Source of the DNA: Bermanella sp034111105
GTDB taxonomy: Bacteria; Pseudomonadota; Gammaproteobacteria; Pseudomonadales; Oceanobacteraceae
Assembly (NCBI GenBank): GCA_034111105.1
Contig: JAWUXY010000126.1
Location: forward strand, 1 to 18,905
Direction of reading: 5' to 3'
DNA length: 18,905 nt
Made by a program: the position numbers and the translations under genes. Of the stretch, positions 1 to 8,617 are shown piece after piece; position 1 is the stretch's first letter; each line of letters starts with the position of its first letter. The notes under the pieces were generated by a model. The model ran no database searches and was not told the DNA's origin. It was given only the letters and a program-made list of their open reading frames with translations.

Positions 1-2
1 TG

Positions 3-19
3 TTTGTTTTTTAAACAAA
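3..19. repeat. 7-bp inverted repeat at the left edge
   Basis: TTTGTTT (3-9) and its exact reverse complement AAACAAA (13-19) are separated by TTT. The repeat lies 155 bases before the regulator gene. It could be an operator, part of a terminator for a gene off the left edge, or chance in AT-rich DNA. There is no following T tract on the + strand. The rest of 20-173 shows only a weak promoter candidate. Confidence 0.3.
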
Positions 20-82
20 TATAGGGCCTTTTTATGATCTAGCACAGGCAGGAACAGGCTCACAAACAGCGAGGTTAGGCCG

Positions 83-110
83 TAGTCAATTATATGTTAT
101 GTGGTACACT
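83..110 (+). promoter_or_regulatory. Weak sigma70-type promoter candidate with extended -10
   Basis: A -10-like TACACT (105-110) is preceded by TGG, matching the TGn extended -10 pattern. A poor -35-like TAGTCA (83-88) sits 16 bases upstream. If used, transcription would start near 117. The ATG at 99 would then be upstream of the transcript, and the ATG at 174 would be the natural start of the regulator. The assignment rests on motif matching by eye only. Confidence 0.28.
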
Positions 111-173
111 AAGGCCTTTGATCCTGCGGATCAGGTTAACACTGTTTGTATTTTATACAGGATTTTGGGCCAC

Positions 174-836
174 ATGAGCTTTAAAGCACCGGAAAGTTTA
201 TCTGAGCAAATTGCCCAGCATATTGGTGATCAAATCATCACAGGTAAATTAAAGTCAAAAGAGCGTATTCAAGAGCTCAAAGTTGCCAACGATTTAGAAG
301 TCAGTCGTGGCTCTGTGCGTGAAGCACTGTTGATTCTTGAAGGGCGTCACCTTATCGATATTATGCCTCGTCGCGGTGCCATGGTGGCCGAGATGAATAA
401 GTCGAACGTTGCGGCGTTATACGAAACTTATATTATTTTATTGATCGTGCTTGCATCCAAAGTGGCTAATACTTGGAAGCCAGGTCAATTAGATCCACTG
501 ATCGAACAATTACAAAAGATGCGTGCTATTGCCAATAGCACCGACCCAGAAGCACCCGAACGTGTGGTTAAAGCGGGTTTTGACTTAATGCGCATGGCCT
601 ATCCATTAGCCGAAAACCCATACTTAGAAGGCATCTTAGAAGATTTACAGCCCGCTATTCACCGTGCTTATCATATGGCTTTAACCGTTGATAATAATGC
701 GTTAAGTTACAGCATGACCTTTTTTGCTCAATTGCTAGAAGGCGTGGTTAAACGTGATGTGCCGAAAGTAGAGCAAGCGTTAAAAGATTACGGCGATCAT
801 TTGCTAAGCATCATGATGGATGCCCTAGAGCACTAA
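174..836 (+). CDS. GntR-family transcriptional regulator, FCD-type
   Basis: A 220-aa DNA-binding regulator. Residues about 8-72 form a GntR winged helix-turn-helix, with the recognition-helix pattern SRGSVREAL (44-52) and the wing around PRRGAMV (65-71). Residues about 80-215 are all-helical, as in the FCD ligand-binding domain of FadR-like regulators. The usual metal-binding histidines are mostly missing: the D-x3-H motif reads D137-x3-M141, and the second His position is Phe (183/184). Only H209 remains. I chose ATG 174 over the in-frame ATG 99 because the GntR domain begins right after it, AGGA (159-162) precedes it, and the 25 extra residues look unlike any GntR N-terminus. The stop is 19 bases before smc, so they are probably cotranscribed. 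A GntR gene upstream of smc is, as I recall, also found in Pseudomonas. The effector is unknown. Confidence 0.85.
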   Translation: MSFKAPESLSEQIAQHIGDQIITGKLKSKERIQELKVANDLEVSRGSVREALLILEGRHLIDIMPRRGAMVAEMNKSNVAALYETYIILLIVLASKVANTWKPGQLDPLIEQLQKMRAIANSTDPEAPERVVKAGFDLMRMAYPLAENPYLEGILEDLQPAIHRAYHMALTVDNNALSYSMTFFAQLLEGVVKRDVPKVEQALKDYGDHLLSIMMDALEH

Positions 837-843
837 TAATAAA

Positions 844-849
844 AAGGGG
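844..849 (+). promoter_or_regulatory. Ribosome binding site setting the GTG start of smc
   Basis: AAGGGG lies six bases before GTG 856 and no in-frame ATG is nearby. The protein then begins MRLKSIKLAGFKSF, the expected first strand of an SMC ATPase head, which confirms the GTG start. Confidence 0.7.
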
Positions 850-855
850 CGCAGT

Positions 856-3800
856 GTGCGACTTAAGTCCATTAAGCTTGCTGGGTTCAAATCTTTTGTT
901 GACCCAACCAAGATACCATTTCCAACTAATCTGACCTGTATCGTCGGCCCGAATGGCTGTGGTAAATCGAATACCATTGATGCCGTACGCTGGGTTATGG
1001 GTGAAAGCAGCGCCAAGAACCTGCGTGGCGACGCCATGACAGACGTTATCTTTAATGGCTCAACCGGGCGTAAACCCGTGGGTCAAGCCAGTATTGAACT
1101 GGTATTTGATAACAGTGAAGGCAAGCTACAGGGTGAATATGCCCAATACAGCGAAATTTCCCTCAAGCGCAAAGTGACCCGTGATGGTCAGTCTATTTAT
1201 TATCTCAATGGTACTAAGTGTCGCCGTCGTGATGTGACCGACCTGTTCTTAGGCACCGGCCTTGGTCCACGCAGCTACGCGATTATTGAGCAGGGCATGA
1301 TTTCAAAACTCATTGAGTCAAAGCCAGAAGAACTGCGTGTGTATATCGAAGAAGCCGCGGGCATCTCAAAATACAAAGAGCGCCGCCGTGAAACGGAAAA
1401 CCGCATTCGTCGTACCGCTGAAAACCTAGAGCGTTTAAGTGATATTCGTGATGAGCTTGAACGCCAAATCGGGCGACTACAGCGCCAAGCCGAGGCTGCT
1501 GAAAAATACAAAAATTACAAAGAAGATGAACGTCAAACTCGTGCTCAGTTATTTGCCATGCGCTGGCGCACCATGGACGCCGAGCTGACGCAAATAAACC
1601 AAGTGATTGCCGAGCAAGAGCTGGCACTTGAACAAGTACTCACCGTACAAGTTCAAGACGAAAGCCAAGTTGAAGAAAAGCGCATTTTGCTGGTGGATTT
1701 AACCGACGACTTTGAAAAAGTCCAAGCGCAGTTTTATGAGCTTGGCGGTAACTTAGGTCGGTTAGAGCAAAGCATTCAATTCCAAAGTCAGCGTTCATTG
1801 CAGCTTAATAGTGACTTGCAAGAAATAACAGATTCAAAAACATCGGTTGCTCAACAAGAAGAAGACGACGCATTAGCGCTAGAAGCGCTTGATGAACAGC
1901 TTATGGAGCTTGAGCCAGAAAACGAATTGATGTTAGCGCAAGAAGAATCGAGCCAAGAAACCTTGATGCAGGCCGAAGAGGCCATGCAAAACTGGCAACA
2001 GTCTTGGGATAACTTCAACGAAAAAAGTGCAGAGCCTCAACGAATAGCTGAAGTCAGCAAAACTCAAATACAAAACTTTGAGCAAAATATTTCCCGAATT
2101 CAGCAGCGTATTGAGCGATTGCAGCGTGAGCTCGAATCACTGCAAATTGGTGATGAAGCAGAAGAGCAGCTTGCCATGCTCGATGAACAGCTTTCTGAAA
2201 AAGAATTGCAATTTGAGCAGCAGCAACAAGACTCAGCACAATATCAGCAGCAAGTTGAATATACTCGTGAGCAACAACAAACGTTGTCGCAAAAATTAAA
2301 CGAATCCCGTAGCCAGTTACAATCGGTTATGGGTCGCAAAGCCTCACTTGAAGCGCTGCAGCAAGCCGCATTAGGCACTGACGGTGAATCTGGCCGCTGG
2401 TTGCAAAGTCAGCAGTTACATCAAAACAAACGCTTGGCTGATTATCTGCAAGTTGAAAGCGGTTGGGAGCAAGCGGTTGAAACGGTGCTGGCCGAGCAGT
2501 TACAAGCCGTGGTGGTGCCGTCAATTGATCAATACGCCGAACGTTTGTTGCAACTTAACCAAGGTCAAATGACCTTAGTTGAAAGTGATAACCAAACGTC
2601 TGAAGCGGCAATTGCTGGCAGCCTAGCCAGCAAAGTCTCCGGTGCCAATGTGCCATGGTTGAATGATGTTTTATACGCTGATGACTTAGCCGCGGCATTA
2701 GCGTTACGTGCACGCTTGCAAGGCAATCAAAGTGTGATTACACCAGACGGTATCTGGTTAGGGCCAAATTGGATTCGAGTTAAACGCTCAGGCGATGATC
2801 AATCTGGTGTGCTGGCTCGCAAACAAGAATTAGAAGAATTGATTGCGAAAGAAGATGACTTAGATGCCTTAGTTGAAGAGTTAGATGCTGATCTAGAATC
2901 CACCTCTTTGCGCATTAATACACTTGAACAACAGCGTAATAATGCACAGCGTGAAGTGAATCTTGCCGCGCAACAATTGAGTGATCATAAATCCACTATT
3001 CATGCTGAAAAAGTGCGCTTAGAGCAACAGGTCGGCCGTCGTAATCAGTTGTTAGGCGAAATAACTGAGCAAAAAGAATCAAAAGAATTAGAACAAGAAT
3101 ATCTAGAAGAAGCGCGTTTGCAGTGGCAAAACGCGTTGCAAGATATGGAGCACTACACACAAGAGCGTGAACAGTTATTAGAAAAACGAGATGCGTGTCG
3201 TGAGCAACTTGATCATATTCGCCAGCAAGCGCGCCATCAAAAAGACCAAGCCCATCAACAGCAATTAAAAGTGCAAACGTTACAGCATCAACGTCAAACA
3301 TTGATGGATGCCATTAGTCGCCACGAACAAGATAAACAAAAACTGTTAGAGCGTGAGCAGCAGTTACTTGAGCAACAAGATCAAGGCGACAGTCCAGTAG
3401 AAGAATTAAAAGCGCAATATGAAGAGATGATGCAACAACGTTTAGACGTTGAAGAACTCATGAAGGCATCGCGCAGCAAAAAAGAATTGATCGAAAATGA
3501 AATTCGAGACGTTGAACAAAATCGTCAACAGCTTGAGCAAAAAGCGCAAGGTGTACGTTCGCAGCTCGAACAAAGTCGTATGCAGTATCAAACCATTCAT
3601 ACGCGCCGCGGCGGTATTGAAGAGCAATTGGCTGAATACGAAGTTGAATTAGACGAAATACTTGAACAATTGACAGATGATGCCAGTGTTGAGGCGTGCC
3701 AATTACAGTTAGAACAAATTCAGCAACGTATTACGCGCCTAGGCGCCATTAACCTTGCCGCGATTGATGAATATAAAACGCAATCTGAACGCAAAGAATA

Positions 3801-4353
3801 CCTTGATAAGCAAAACGCTGACTTAGAAAAAGCATTAGAAACACTAGAGAATGCCATCCGCAAAATTGATAAAGAAACCCGTACCCGCTTTAAGGAAACG
3901 TTTGATAAAGTAAATACTGGCTTAAAAGAATTGTTCCCTAAAGTGTTTGGCGGCGGACATGCATATTTAGAATTAACCGGTGATGATTTGTTGGATACGG
4001 GCGTGGCTATTATGGCGCGCCCACCGGGCAAAAAGAACAGCACTATTCACTTGTTATCGGGTGGCGAAAAAGCATTGACCGCCATTGCATTGGTTTTCTC
4101 TATTTTCCGTTTGAAGCCTGCACCGTTTTGTATGCTTGATGAAGTGGATGCGCCATTGGATGATGCGAACGTGGGCCGTTATGCTCGCTTAGTAGAAGCC
4201 ATGAGCGAGCAAGTACAGTTTATTTATATTTCCCATAATAAGATTGCCATGGAAATGGCAAAACAATTGATGGGTGTAACCATGCACGAACCGGGTGTAT
4301 CCCGAATTGTTTCCGTGAACATGGAAGAAGCGGTTGAACTAACCGAACATTAA
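856..4353 (+). CDS. smc: Chromosome condensation ATPase SMC
   Basis: A 1165-aa structural-maintenance-of-chromosomes protein. It forms a ring-shaped ATPase dimer that, with ScpA and ScpB, compacts and helps segregate the nucleoid. The order of parts is typical. An N-terminal head half carries Walker A GPNGCGKSN (31-39). A first coiled coil very rich in Q and E runs to about 500, the hinge lies at about 505-650, and a second coiled coil runs to about 990. The C-terminal head half has the ABC signature LSGGEK (1067-1072), Walker B ending MLDE (1093-1096) and an ISHNK switch region. Length is normal for the family. The start is GTG. Its partners scpA and scpB are at the right end of this window. 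zipA follows after 27 bases, so smc sits in a regulator-smc-zipA-ligA cluster known from pseudomonads. The reading frame is intact. Confidence 0.97.
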   Translation: MRLKSIKLAGFKSFVDPTKIPFPTNLTCIVGPNGCGKSNTIDAVRWVMGESSAKNLRGDAMTDVIFNGSTGRKPVGQASIELVFDNSEGKLQGEYAQYSEISLKRKVTRDGQSIYYLNGTKCRRRDVTDLFLGTGLGPRSYAIIEQGMISKLIESKPEELRVYIEEAAGISKYKERRRETENRIRRTAENLERLSDIRDELERQIGRLQRQAEAAEKYKNYKEDERQTRAQLFAMRWRTMDAELTQINQVIAEQELALEQVLTVQVQDESQVEEKRILLVDLTDDFEKVQAQFYELGGNLGRLEQSIQFQSQRSLQLNSDLQEITDSKTSVAQQEEDDALALEALDEQLMELEPENELMLAQEESSQETLMQAEEAMQNWQQSWDNFNEKSAEPQRIAEVSKTQIQNFEQNISRIQQRIERLQRELESLQIGDEAEEQLAMLDEQLSEKELQFEQQQQDSAQYQQQVEYTREQQQTLSQKLNESRSQLQSVMGRKASLEALQQAALGTDGESGRWLQSQQLHQNKRLADYLQVESGWEQAVETVLAEQLQAVVVPSIDQYAERLLQLNQGQMTLVESDNQTSEAAIAGSLASKVSGANVPWLNDVLYADDLAAALALRARLQGNQSVITPDGIWLGPNWIRVKRSGDDQSGVLARKQELEELIAKEDDLDALVEELDADLESTSLRINTLEQQRNNAQREVNLAAQQLSDHKSTIHAEKVRLEQQVGRRNQLLGEITEQKESKELEQEYLEEARLQWQNALQDMEHYTQEREQLLEKRDACREQLDHIRQQARHQKDQAHQQQLKVQTLQHQRQTLMDAISRHEQDKQKLLEREQQLLEQQDQGDSPVEELKAQYEEMMQQRLDVEELMKASRSKKELIENEIRDVEQNRQQLEQKAQGVRSQLEQSRMQYQTIHTRRGGIEEQLAEYEVELDEILEQLTDDASVEACQLQLEQIQQRITRLGAINLAAIDEYKTQSERKEYLDKQNADLEKALETLENAIRKIDKETRTRFKETFDKVNTGLKELFPKVFGGGHAYLELTGDDLLDTGVAIMARPPGKKNSTIHLLSGGEKALTAIALVFSIFRLKPAPFCMLDEVDAPLDDANVGRYARLVEAMSEQVQFIYISHNKIAMEMAKQLMGVTMHEPGVSRIVSVNMEEAVELTEH

Positions 4354-4380
4354 ATTTTTAAATGAAAAAGAATATAACTC

Positions 4381-5826
4381 ATGGATATTAGTTTACACAG
4401 TTTTATCCTAGTGGTTGGTGTGATCGTCATCGGCTTTATTGTTTGGGATGGCGTCAAAAAAGTACGTGCAGCACGTGCTAATCAACTAGACCAAACGCTA
4501 GATAGTTACGATAGCTTAGATGTAATGTCTGAGAACGAAGAGCTGCCTGTTTTTGATGACTTAGAAATCAAAGATGAGCTGTTGCAACACGGCCTTAGTG
4601 AAGAATTTAGCGAATCTTTTGCTTCGGTAAAGTTCGATGCTAAACCAGAGGTTGAAAAGCAGTCGCAAGAAATACAACAAGACAGCGCAGTTGATGTAAA
4701 CCGTGCTCCGCCTCCTGTGTTTGACGTTTTAGAGCCGCAACTGAATCAAGCGGCACCAGCCGAATATGAGGCTGATAATGCCGCTGTTGATAATTCAGTT
4801 GTTAGTCGTGCTAAAGAGACACCAAGTGTCCATGCACAAGAAGACGAGTTTGAGCATTTCACCGCTTGTGATGATGTACTGGCGGCACAAGATAGTGATC
4901 AAATCGTGGCTAAACGCAATCAGGCAAAAGTGACCGCTAAGGTTAACCAATCCGACTCGGACCAAGTGGCAAGAGCATCAACTGTTTTAGCCAAACAAAG
5001 TTCTGAATTAAGCCAAGCGGATTCACGTTCATCAAAACGTATTAGTAAAGATGCCTTGGCTGCGCAATTAGCGAAAGCAAAACAGGATGCAAAGCCTCAA
5101 GTTAGTGAAAGTGAATCGCTAGTCGACGCGCAAGATGAGATTACATTGGATGACAAGGAGCCGGTTCCGGTATTGATGGAGCCTGTTGAGCTTGGCCAAA
5201 AAGTCGACCCTAATCCTCCAAAGCAGCATGAGCTCGTATTACCTGAGCGTATTCAGCAAACATTACAAGACGAGCCTATTTACGCGATTGAAGAAGAAAT
5301 CGAAATCGCATCAGCTAAGCCTGATTTATTGATGGAGTACATCGAAGATGTACAGGCGTTACCCGTCGGCGAAAAATTATCAGAGCGTGAAGCGGCTGAA
5401 GAAATTTTTGTTATCAATATTTTAAGACAAGGCGGTAAATGCTTGAACGGCCAAGATCTTGAGCATGTATTCAAAGTATGTGATATGCGCCATGGTGAAA
5501 TGGGGATTTACCATCGTTTTGAAAAAGCCAATGCCCAAGGCAAGATTCAATTTAGTGTGGTAAATGCCATTGAGCCCGGTACGTTTGATACACGTAACAT
5601 GAGCGAATTGGTGACACCTGGTATTAGTTTGTTTATGAGCTTACCGGGACCTGATAAACCAATGGAAGCATTTGATGCCATGGCTGAGGTAGCGTTAGTG
5701 TTTGCTCGAAATTTCGATGCTACCTTACATGACGATACCCATAGTGGTTTAACGCCACAAACGCTAGAGCATTATCGTAATCGTGTTCGTGAGTTTTCCC
5801 GCAAGCATTTATCGCATAAAAAGTAG
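4381..5826 (+). CDS. zipA: Cell division protein ZipA
   Basis: A 481-aa inner-membrane protein that tethers FtsZ protofilaments to the membrane early in division. One N-terminal membrane helix (about 7-24) leaves a very short periplasmic N-terminus. It is followed by a basic stretch (VKKVRAAR). A long linker (about 35-335) is rich in D, E, S, Q and K. The C-terminal FtsZ-binding domain (about 337-480) is recognisable by IYHRF, the PGTFD motif, TPGISLFM and the closing LTPQTLEHYRNRVRE helix. The protein is longer than E. coli ZipA (328 aa); the extra length is in the linker, which is acidic rather than Pro/Gln-rich. The ATG is preceded only by a weak A/G-rich Shine-Dalgarno, which suggests expression as part of the smc operon. 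ligA follows after 18 bases. Confidence 0.93.
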   Translation: MDISLHSFILVVGVIVIGFIVWDGVKKVRAARANQLDQTLDSYDSLDVMSENEELPVFDDLEIKDELLQHGLSEEFSESFASVKFDAKPEVEKQSQEIQQDSAVDVNRAPPPVFDVLEPQLNQAAPAEYEADNAAVDNSVVSRAKETPSVHAQEDEFEHFTACDDVLAAQDSDQIVAKRNQAKVTAKVNQSDSDQVARASTVLAKQSSELSQADSRSSKRISKDALAAQLAKAKQDAKPQVSESESLVDAQDEITLDDKEPVPVLMEPVELGQKVDPNPPKQHELVLPERIQQTLQDEPIYAIEEEIEIASAKPDLLMEYIEDVQALPVGEKLSEREAAEEIFVINILRQGGKCLNGQDLEHVFKVCDMRHGEMGIYHRFEKANAQGKIQFSVVNAIEPGTFDTRNMSELVTPGISLFMSLPGPDKPMEAFDAMAEVALVFARNFDATLHDDTHSGLTPQTLEHYRNRVREFSRKHLSHKK

Positions 5827-5844
5827 TTTAGCGAGAATACAACT

Positions 5845-7941
5845 ATGTCTGATCAACCTTCTTTATTTGACGAGCCGCAAGATGGCTCGTCATCGTCTTC
5901 TCGTTCTAATGATGCAGCATTAACGACTGAAGTTGAGCAACTGCATCAGCAGCTTAACCAAGCGAATTATCAATATTATGTATTAGATGACCCTCAGCTT
6001 CCTGACGCCGAATATGATCGCTTGTTTCATCGTTTGAAAGACATTGAAGAAAAGCACCCTCAGCTTTTAACATCGGACTCTCCAACTCAGCGCGTTGGTG
6101 CGTCACCGTTACCACATTTCGAGCAAGTCACTCACGAAGTGCCTATGTTAAGTTTGGATAATGCGTTTGATGCACAAGATATGCGAGATTTTAATCGACG
6201 AATAAGTGATCGTTTAAAACAAAGTGATGCAGTCTCTTATGCGTGTGAGCCTAAGCTTGATGGCATTGCGGTTAGTCTGCTTTATCAAGACGGCTTGCTT
6301 ATACGCGCTGCAACACGCGGTGATGGCTCCGTTGGGGAAAATATTACGCAAAATATTCGTACTATTCCAAGTATCCCTTTAAAGTTATTAGGCTCAAATT
6401 ATCCGGCTATATTAGAAGTACGCGGTGAAGTGTATATGCCGAAAAAAGGCTTTAATGCATTTAATGAAAAAGCCCTTTCTCGTGATGAAAAGTTATTTGT
6501 TAACCCGCGTAATGCAGCAGCAGGCAGTTTGCGTCAGTTAGATTCTAAAATTACGGCGGCGCGCCCGTTAGAGTTTTGTTGTTATAGTTTGGGCCGAGCA
6601 GACGGTGGCGAAATGCCAACCAAGCACAGTGACATACTAAATCAGTTTTCGGCTTGGGGTTTTAAGATAAACCCTGAAATGCGTGTGGTAGAAGGAATAG
6701 AAGGTTGCCTTGAATATTATGAGCAACTTGCAGGAAAGCGAAATACGTTAGCGTATGAAATCGATGGCATCGTGTTTAAAGTGGATGATATTAATTTACA
6801 GCAACAGCTTGGGTTTGTTTCACGAGCACCGCGTTGGGCAATTGCCCATAAATTCCCTGCACAAGAAGAAATGACCTTATTAAAAGATGTTGAATTCCAA
6901 GTAGGGCGCACAGGCGCGATTACACCAGTTGCTCGATTAGAGCCGGTCTTTGTTGGTGGCGTGACGGTATCGAATGCCACATTGCATAACATGGATGAAA
7001 TCGCCCGCTTAGATGTCATGGTTGGCGACACAGTTGTGATTCGTCGTGCAGGCGATGTAATCCCTCAAATAGTAAATGTGGTCGTAAGTAAGCGCCCAGC
7101 GGATGCTAAAGAAATTGTTTTTCCGGTATCTTGCCCAGTATGTGATTCGCATATTGAACGCATCGAGGGTGAAGTCGTATCGCGTTGCAGTGGTGGTTTA
7201 GTATGTGCAGCCCAACGCAAAGAAGCCATTAAGCATTTTGCTTCGCGCAAGGCTATGGATATTGATGGTCTAGGCGATAAGTTGGTCGAGCAATTGGTGG
7301 ATGAAGGTTTAATCGAATCCTTTTTAGATTTGTACTCTCTTAAGTTAGAAAGCTTGATGAAGTTAGAGCGCATGGGTGAAAAGGCAGCGCACAATTTATT
7401 GGCTTCTATTGCGGTGAGTAAACAAACGACACTGCCTAAATTTCTATACGCTTTGGGTATTCGTGAAGTGGGTGTCACCACTGCGCAAAACTTGGTAAAT
7501 CATTTTTTAGATTTAAAAATACTGGTAAAAGCCGATTTAGAAACATTGCTTGAAGTGGATGATGTTGGCCCCATTGTGGCAGAACATGTTTTAAGCTTTT
7601 TTGCCGAGCCGCATAATCAAAAAATTATTGATGGTTTGTTAAACATCGGCATTAATTGGCCAGTGATTGAGAAAAAAGACATTTCCCAGTTGCCATTGTC
7701 TGGCCAAACGTTTGTGGTCACCGGTACGCTTGCCAGTATGGGGCGCGATCAAGCAAAAGATTACTTGCAGCGTTTAGGCGCAAAAGTGGCAGGCAGCGTG
7801 AGTGCGAAAACCCACGGTTTGGTTGCCGGTGAAAAAGCCGGATCTAAATTAACCAAGGCACAAGATTTAGACGTGTCAGTGTTTGACGAAGCGGCATTTT
7901 TAGCTTTGTTAACTGAGCACGGTATTAATCATGCTAATTAG
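5845..7941 (+). CDS. ligA: NAD-dependent DNA ligase LigA
   Basis: A 698-aa ligase that seals nicks in replication and repair using NAD+. The NAD-binding Ia region (YYVLDDP..DAEYD) lies at about 43-60. The adenylation domain has catalytic Lys137 in EPKLDG. The OB fold follows, then a four-Cys zinc finger with C430, C433, C448 and C454, spaced as in E. coli LigA. Helix-hairpin-helix repeats (about 460-600) and a C-terminal BRCT domain (about 615-692) complete it. Residues 1-27 are an extra, flexible Ser-rich extension that starts with QPSLF (4-8), resembling a beta-clamp-binding peptide. ATG 5845 has only a weak GCGAGAA upstream. The 3' end overlaps the next gene by 11 bases. Confidence 0.97.
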   Translation: MSDQPSLFDEPQDGSSSSSRSNDAALTTEVEQLHQQLNQANYQYYVLDDPQLPDAEYDRLFHRLKDIEEKHPQLLTSDSPTQRVGASPLPHFEQVTHEVPMLSLDNAFDAQDMRDFNRRISDRLKQSDAVSYACEPKLDGIAVSLLYQDGLLIRAATRGDGSVGENITQNIRTIPSIPLKLLGSNYPAILEVRGEVYMPKKGFNAFNEKALSRDEKLFVNPRNAAAGSLRQLDSKITAARPLEFCCYSLGRADGGEMPTKHSDILNQFSAWGFKINPEMRVVEGIEGCLEYYEQLAGKRNTLAYEIDGIVFKVDDINLQQQLGFVSRAPRWAIAHKFPAQEEMTLLKDVEFQVGRTGAITPVARLEPVFVGGVTVSNATLHNMDEIARLDVMVGDTVVIRRAGDVIPQIVNVVVSKRPADAKEIVFPVSCPVCDSHIERIEGEVVSRCSGGLVCAAQRKEAIKHFASRKAMDIDGLGDKLVEQLVDEGLIESFLDLYSLKLESLMKLERMGEKAAHNLLASIAVSKQTTLPKFLYALGIREVGVTTAQNLVNHFLDLKILVKADLETLLEVDDVGPIVAEHVLSFFAEPHNQKIIDGLLNIGINWPVIEKKDISQLPLSGQTFVVTGTLASMGRDQAKDYLQRLGAKVAGSVSAKTHGLVAGEKAGSKLTKAQDLDVSVFDEAAFLALLTEHGINHAN

Positions 7942-8542
7942 GTCTGTGTTCATCAGTTTTGTTTTATTGCTCGCAGCTTGTACCACTGCGCCACCCAAAA
8001 ACATCAACAATGTTTGTGAAATTTATGATGAATATTACGATTGGTATATTGCAGCGGATGCGGTGTATGAGCGTTGGCGGGTTCCTCATCATGTGACGAT
8101 GGCGTTTATTCATCAAGAATCAAAATTTGTTGATGATGCGCGCCCGCCTTGGGAATGGCTGTTGTGGATTATTCCAACGGGTCGCGCGTCAAGTGCATTT
8201 GGTTATGCGCAAGCGCTAGACGGTACGTGGTATGAATACCAAGAAAAAACCGAAAACTGGGGCGCGGATCGAGACGACTTTGAAGATGCGGTGGACTTTA
8301 TTGGCTGGTATAACCATAAAACCCTTATCCGTAATAAAGTGAGCCCCCATGATGCCTATAGTTTGTACTTGGCTTATCACGAGGGCCAAGGCGGATTTTC
8401 TCGCGGCACTTATAAGAATAAACCTTGGCTATTAAAAATTGCCAAAAAAGTAAAAAAACGCAGTGAAATGTATCGCCTTCAGTTACGAAATTGTCAAAAA
8501 GAGTTAGATGATTCACGCTTTTGGCGCTCTGTATTTGGTTAA
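7931..8542 (+). CDS. Lytic-transglycosylase-like (SLT fold) lipoprotein
   Basis: A 203-aa predicted envelope lipoprotein. The signal peptide ends in lipobox LAAC with lipidated Cys17. Residues 18-19 are TT, so there is no Asp at +2 and outer-membrane sorting is expected. The body resembles an SLT/lysozyme-like transglycosylase, which cleaves the MurNAc-GlcNAc bond of peptidoglycan. Visible family marks are AFIHQESKF with candidate catalytic Glu63, FGYAQ in the place of the usual GLMQ, and AYHEGQGGF in the place of the AYNAG-type motif. Between Glu63 and FGYAQ is a hydrophobic WEWLLWIIP loop that is not typical. ATG 7931 lies inside ligA and overlaps its end by 11 bases, so translation is probably coupled. 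Enzyme activity is inferred from motifs only. The tail after about 150 is Lys-rich. Confidence 0.8.
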   Translation: MLIRSVFISFVLLLAACTTAPPKNINNVCEIYDEYYDWYIAADAVYERWRVPHHVTMAFIHQESKFVDDARPPWEWLLWIIPTGRASSAFGYAQALDGTWYEYQEKTENWGADRDDFEDAVDFIGWYNHKTLIRNKVSPHDAYSLYLAYHEGQGGFSRGTYKNKPWLLKIAKKVKKRSEMYRLQLRNCQKELDDSRFWRSVFG

Positions 8543-8561
8543 ATAGAGATTGGTCGCATTA

Positions 8562-8584
8562 CTATTAATTTTGGTATTTAATAG
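8562..8584. repeat. AT-rich inverted repeat after the ligA operon
   Basis: CTATTAA (8562-8568) and TTAATAG (8578-8584) are exact reverse complements with a 9-base T-rich loop. It lies 20 bases after the lipoprotein stop and could be a weak hairpin ending the upstream operon, or chance. It has no G/C clamp and no clean T tract on the + strand. Confidence 0.3.
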
Positions 8585-8590
8585 CAGCGC

Positions 8591-8600
8591 AGTGATCACT
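8591..8600. repeat. Perfect 10-bp palindrome before an unknown gene
   Basis: AGTGATCACT reads the same on both strands and ends 17 bases before the GTG start at 8618, just ahead of the Shine-Dalgarno AAAAGG (8605-8610). The position would suit a small operator, but short palindromes are common by chance. Confidence 0.3.
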
Positions 8601-8617
8601 AACTAAAAGGATCGATA

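Noticed and set aside
99..173. Upstream in-frame ATG extension of the GntR regulator
   Set aside because: No ribosome site, residues unlike a GntR N-terminus, and it would overlap the candidate promoter; ATG 174 fits the family.
1275..4043. Several antisense and shifted frames within smc
   Set aside because: They shadow a clearly coding gene with strong codon bias, have no family resemblance and no ribosome sites.
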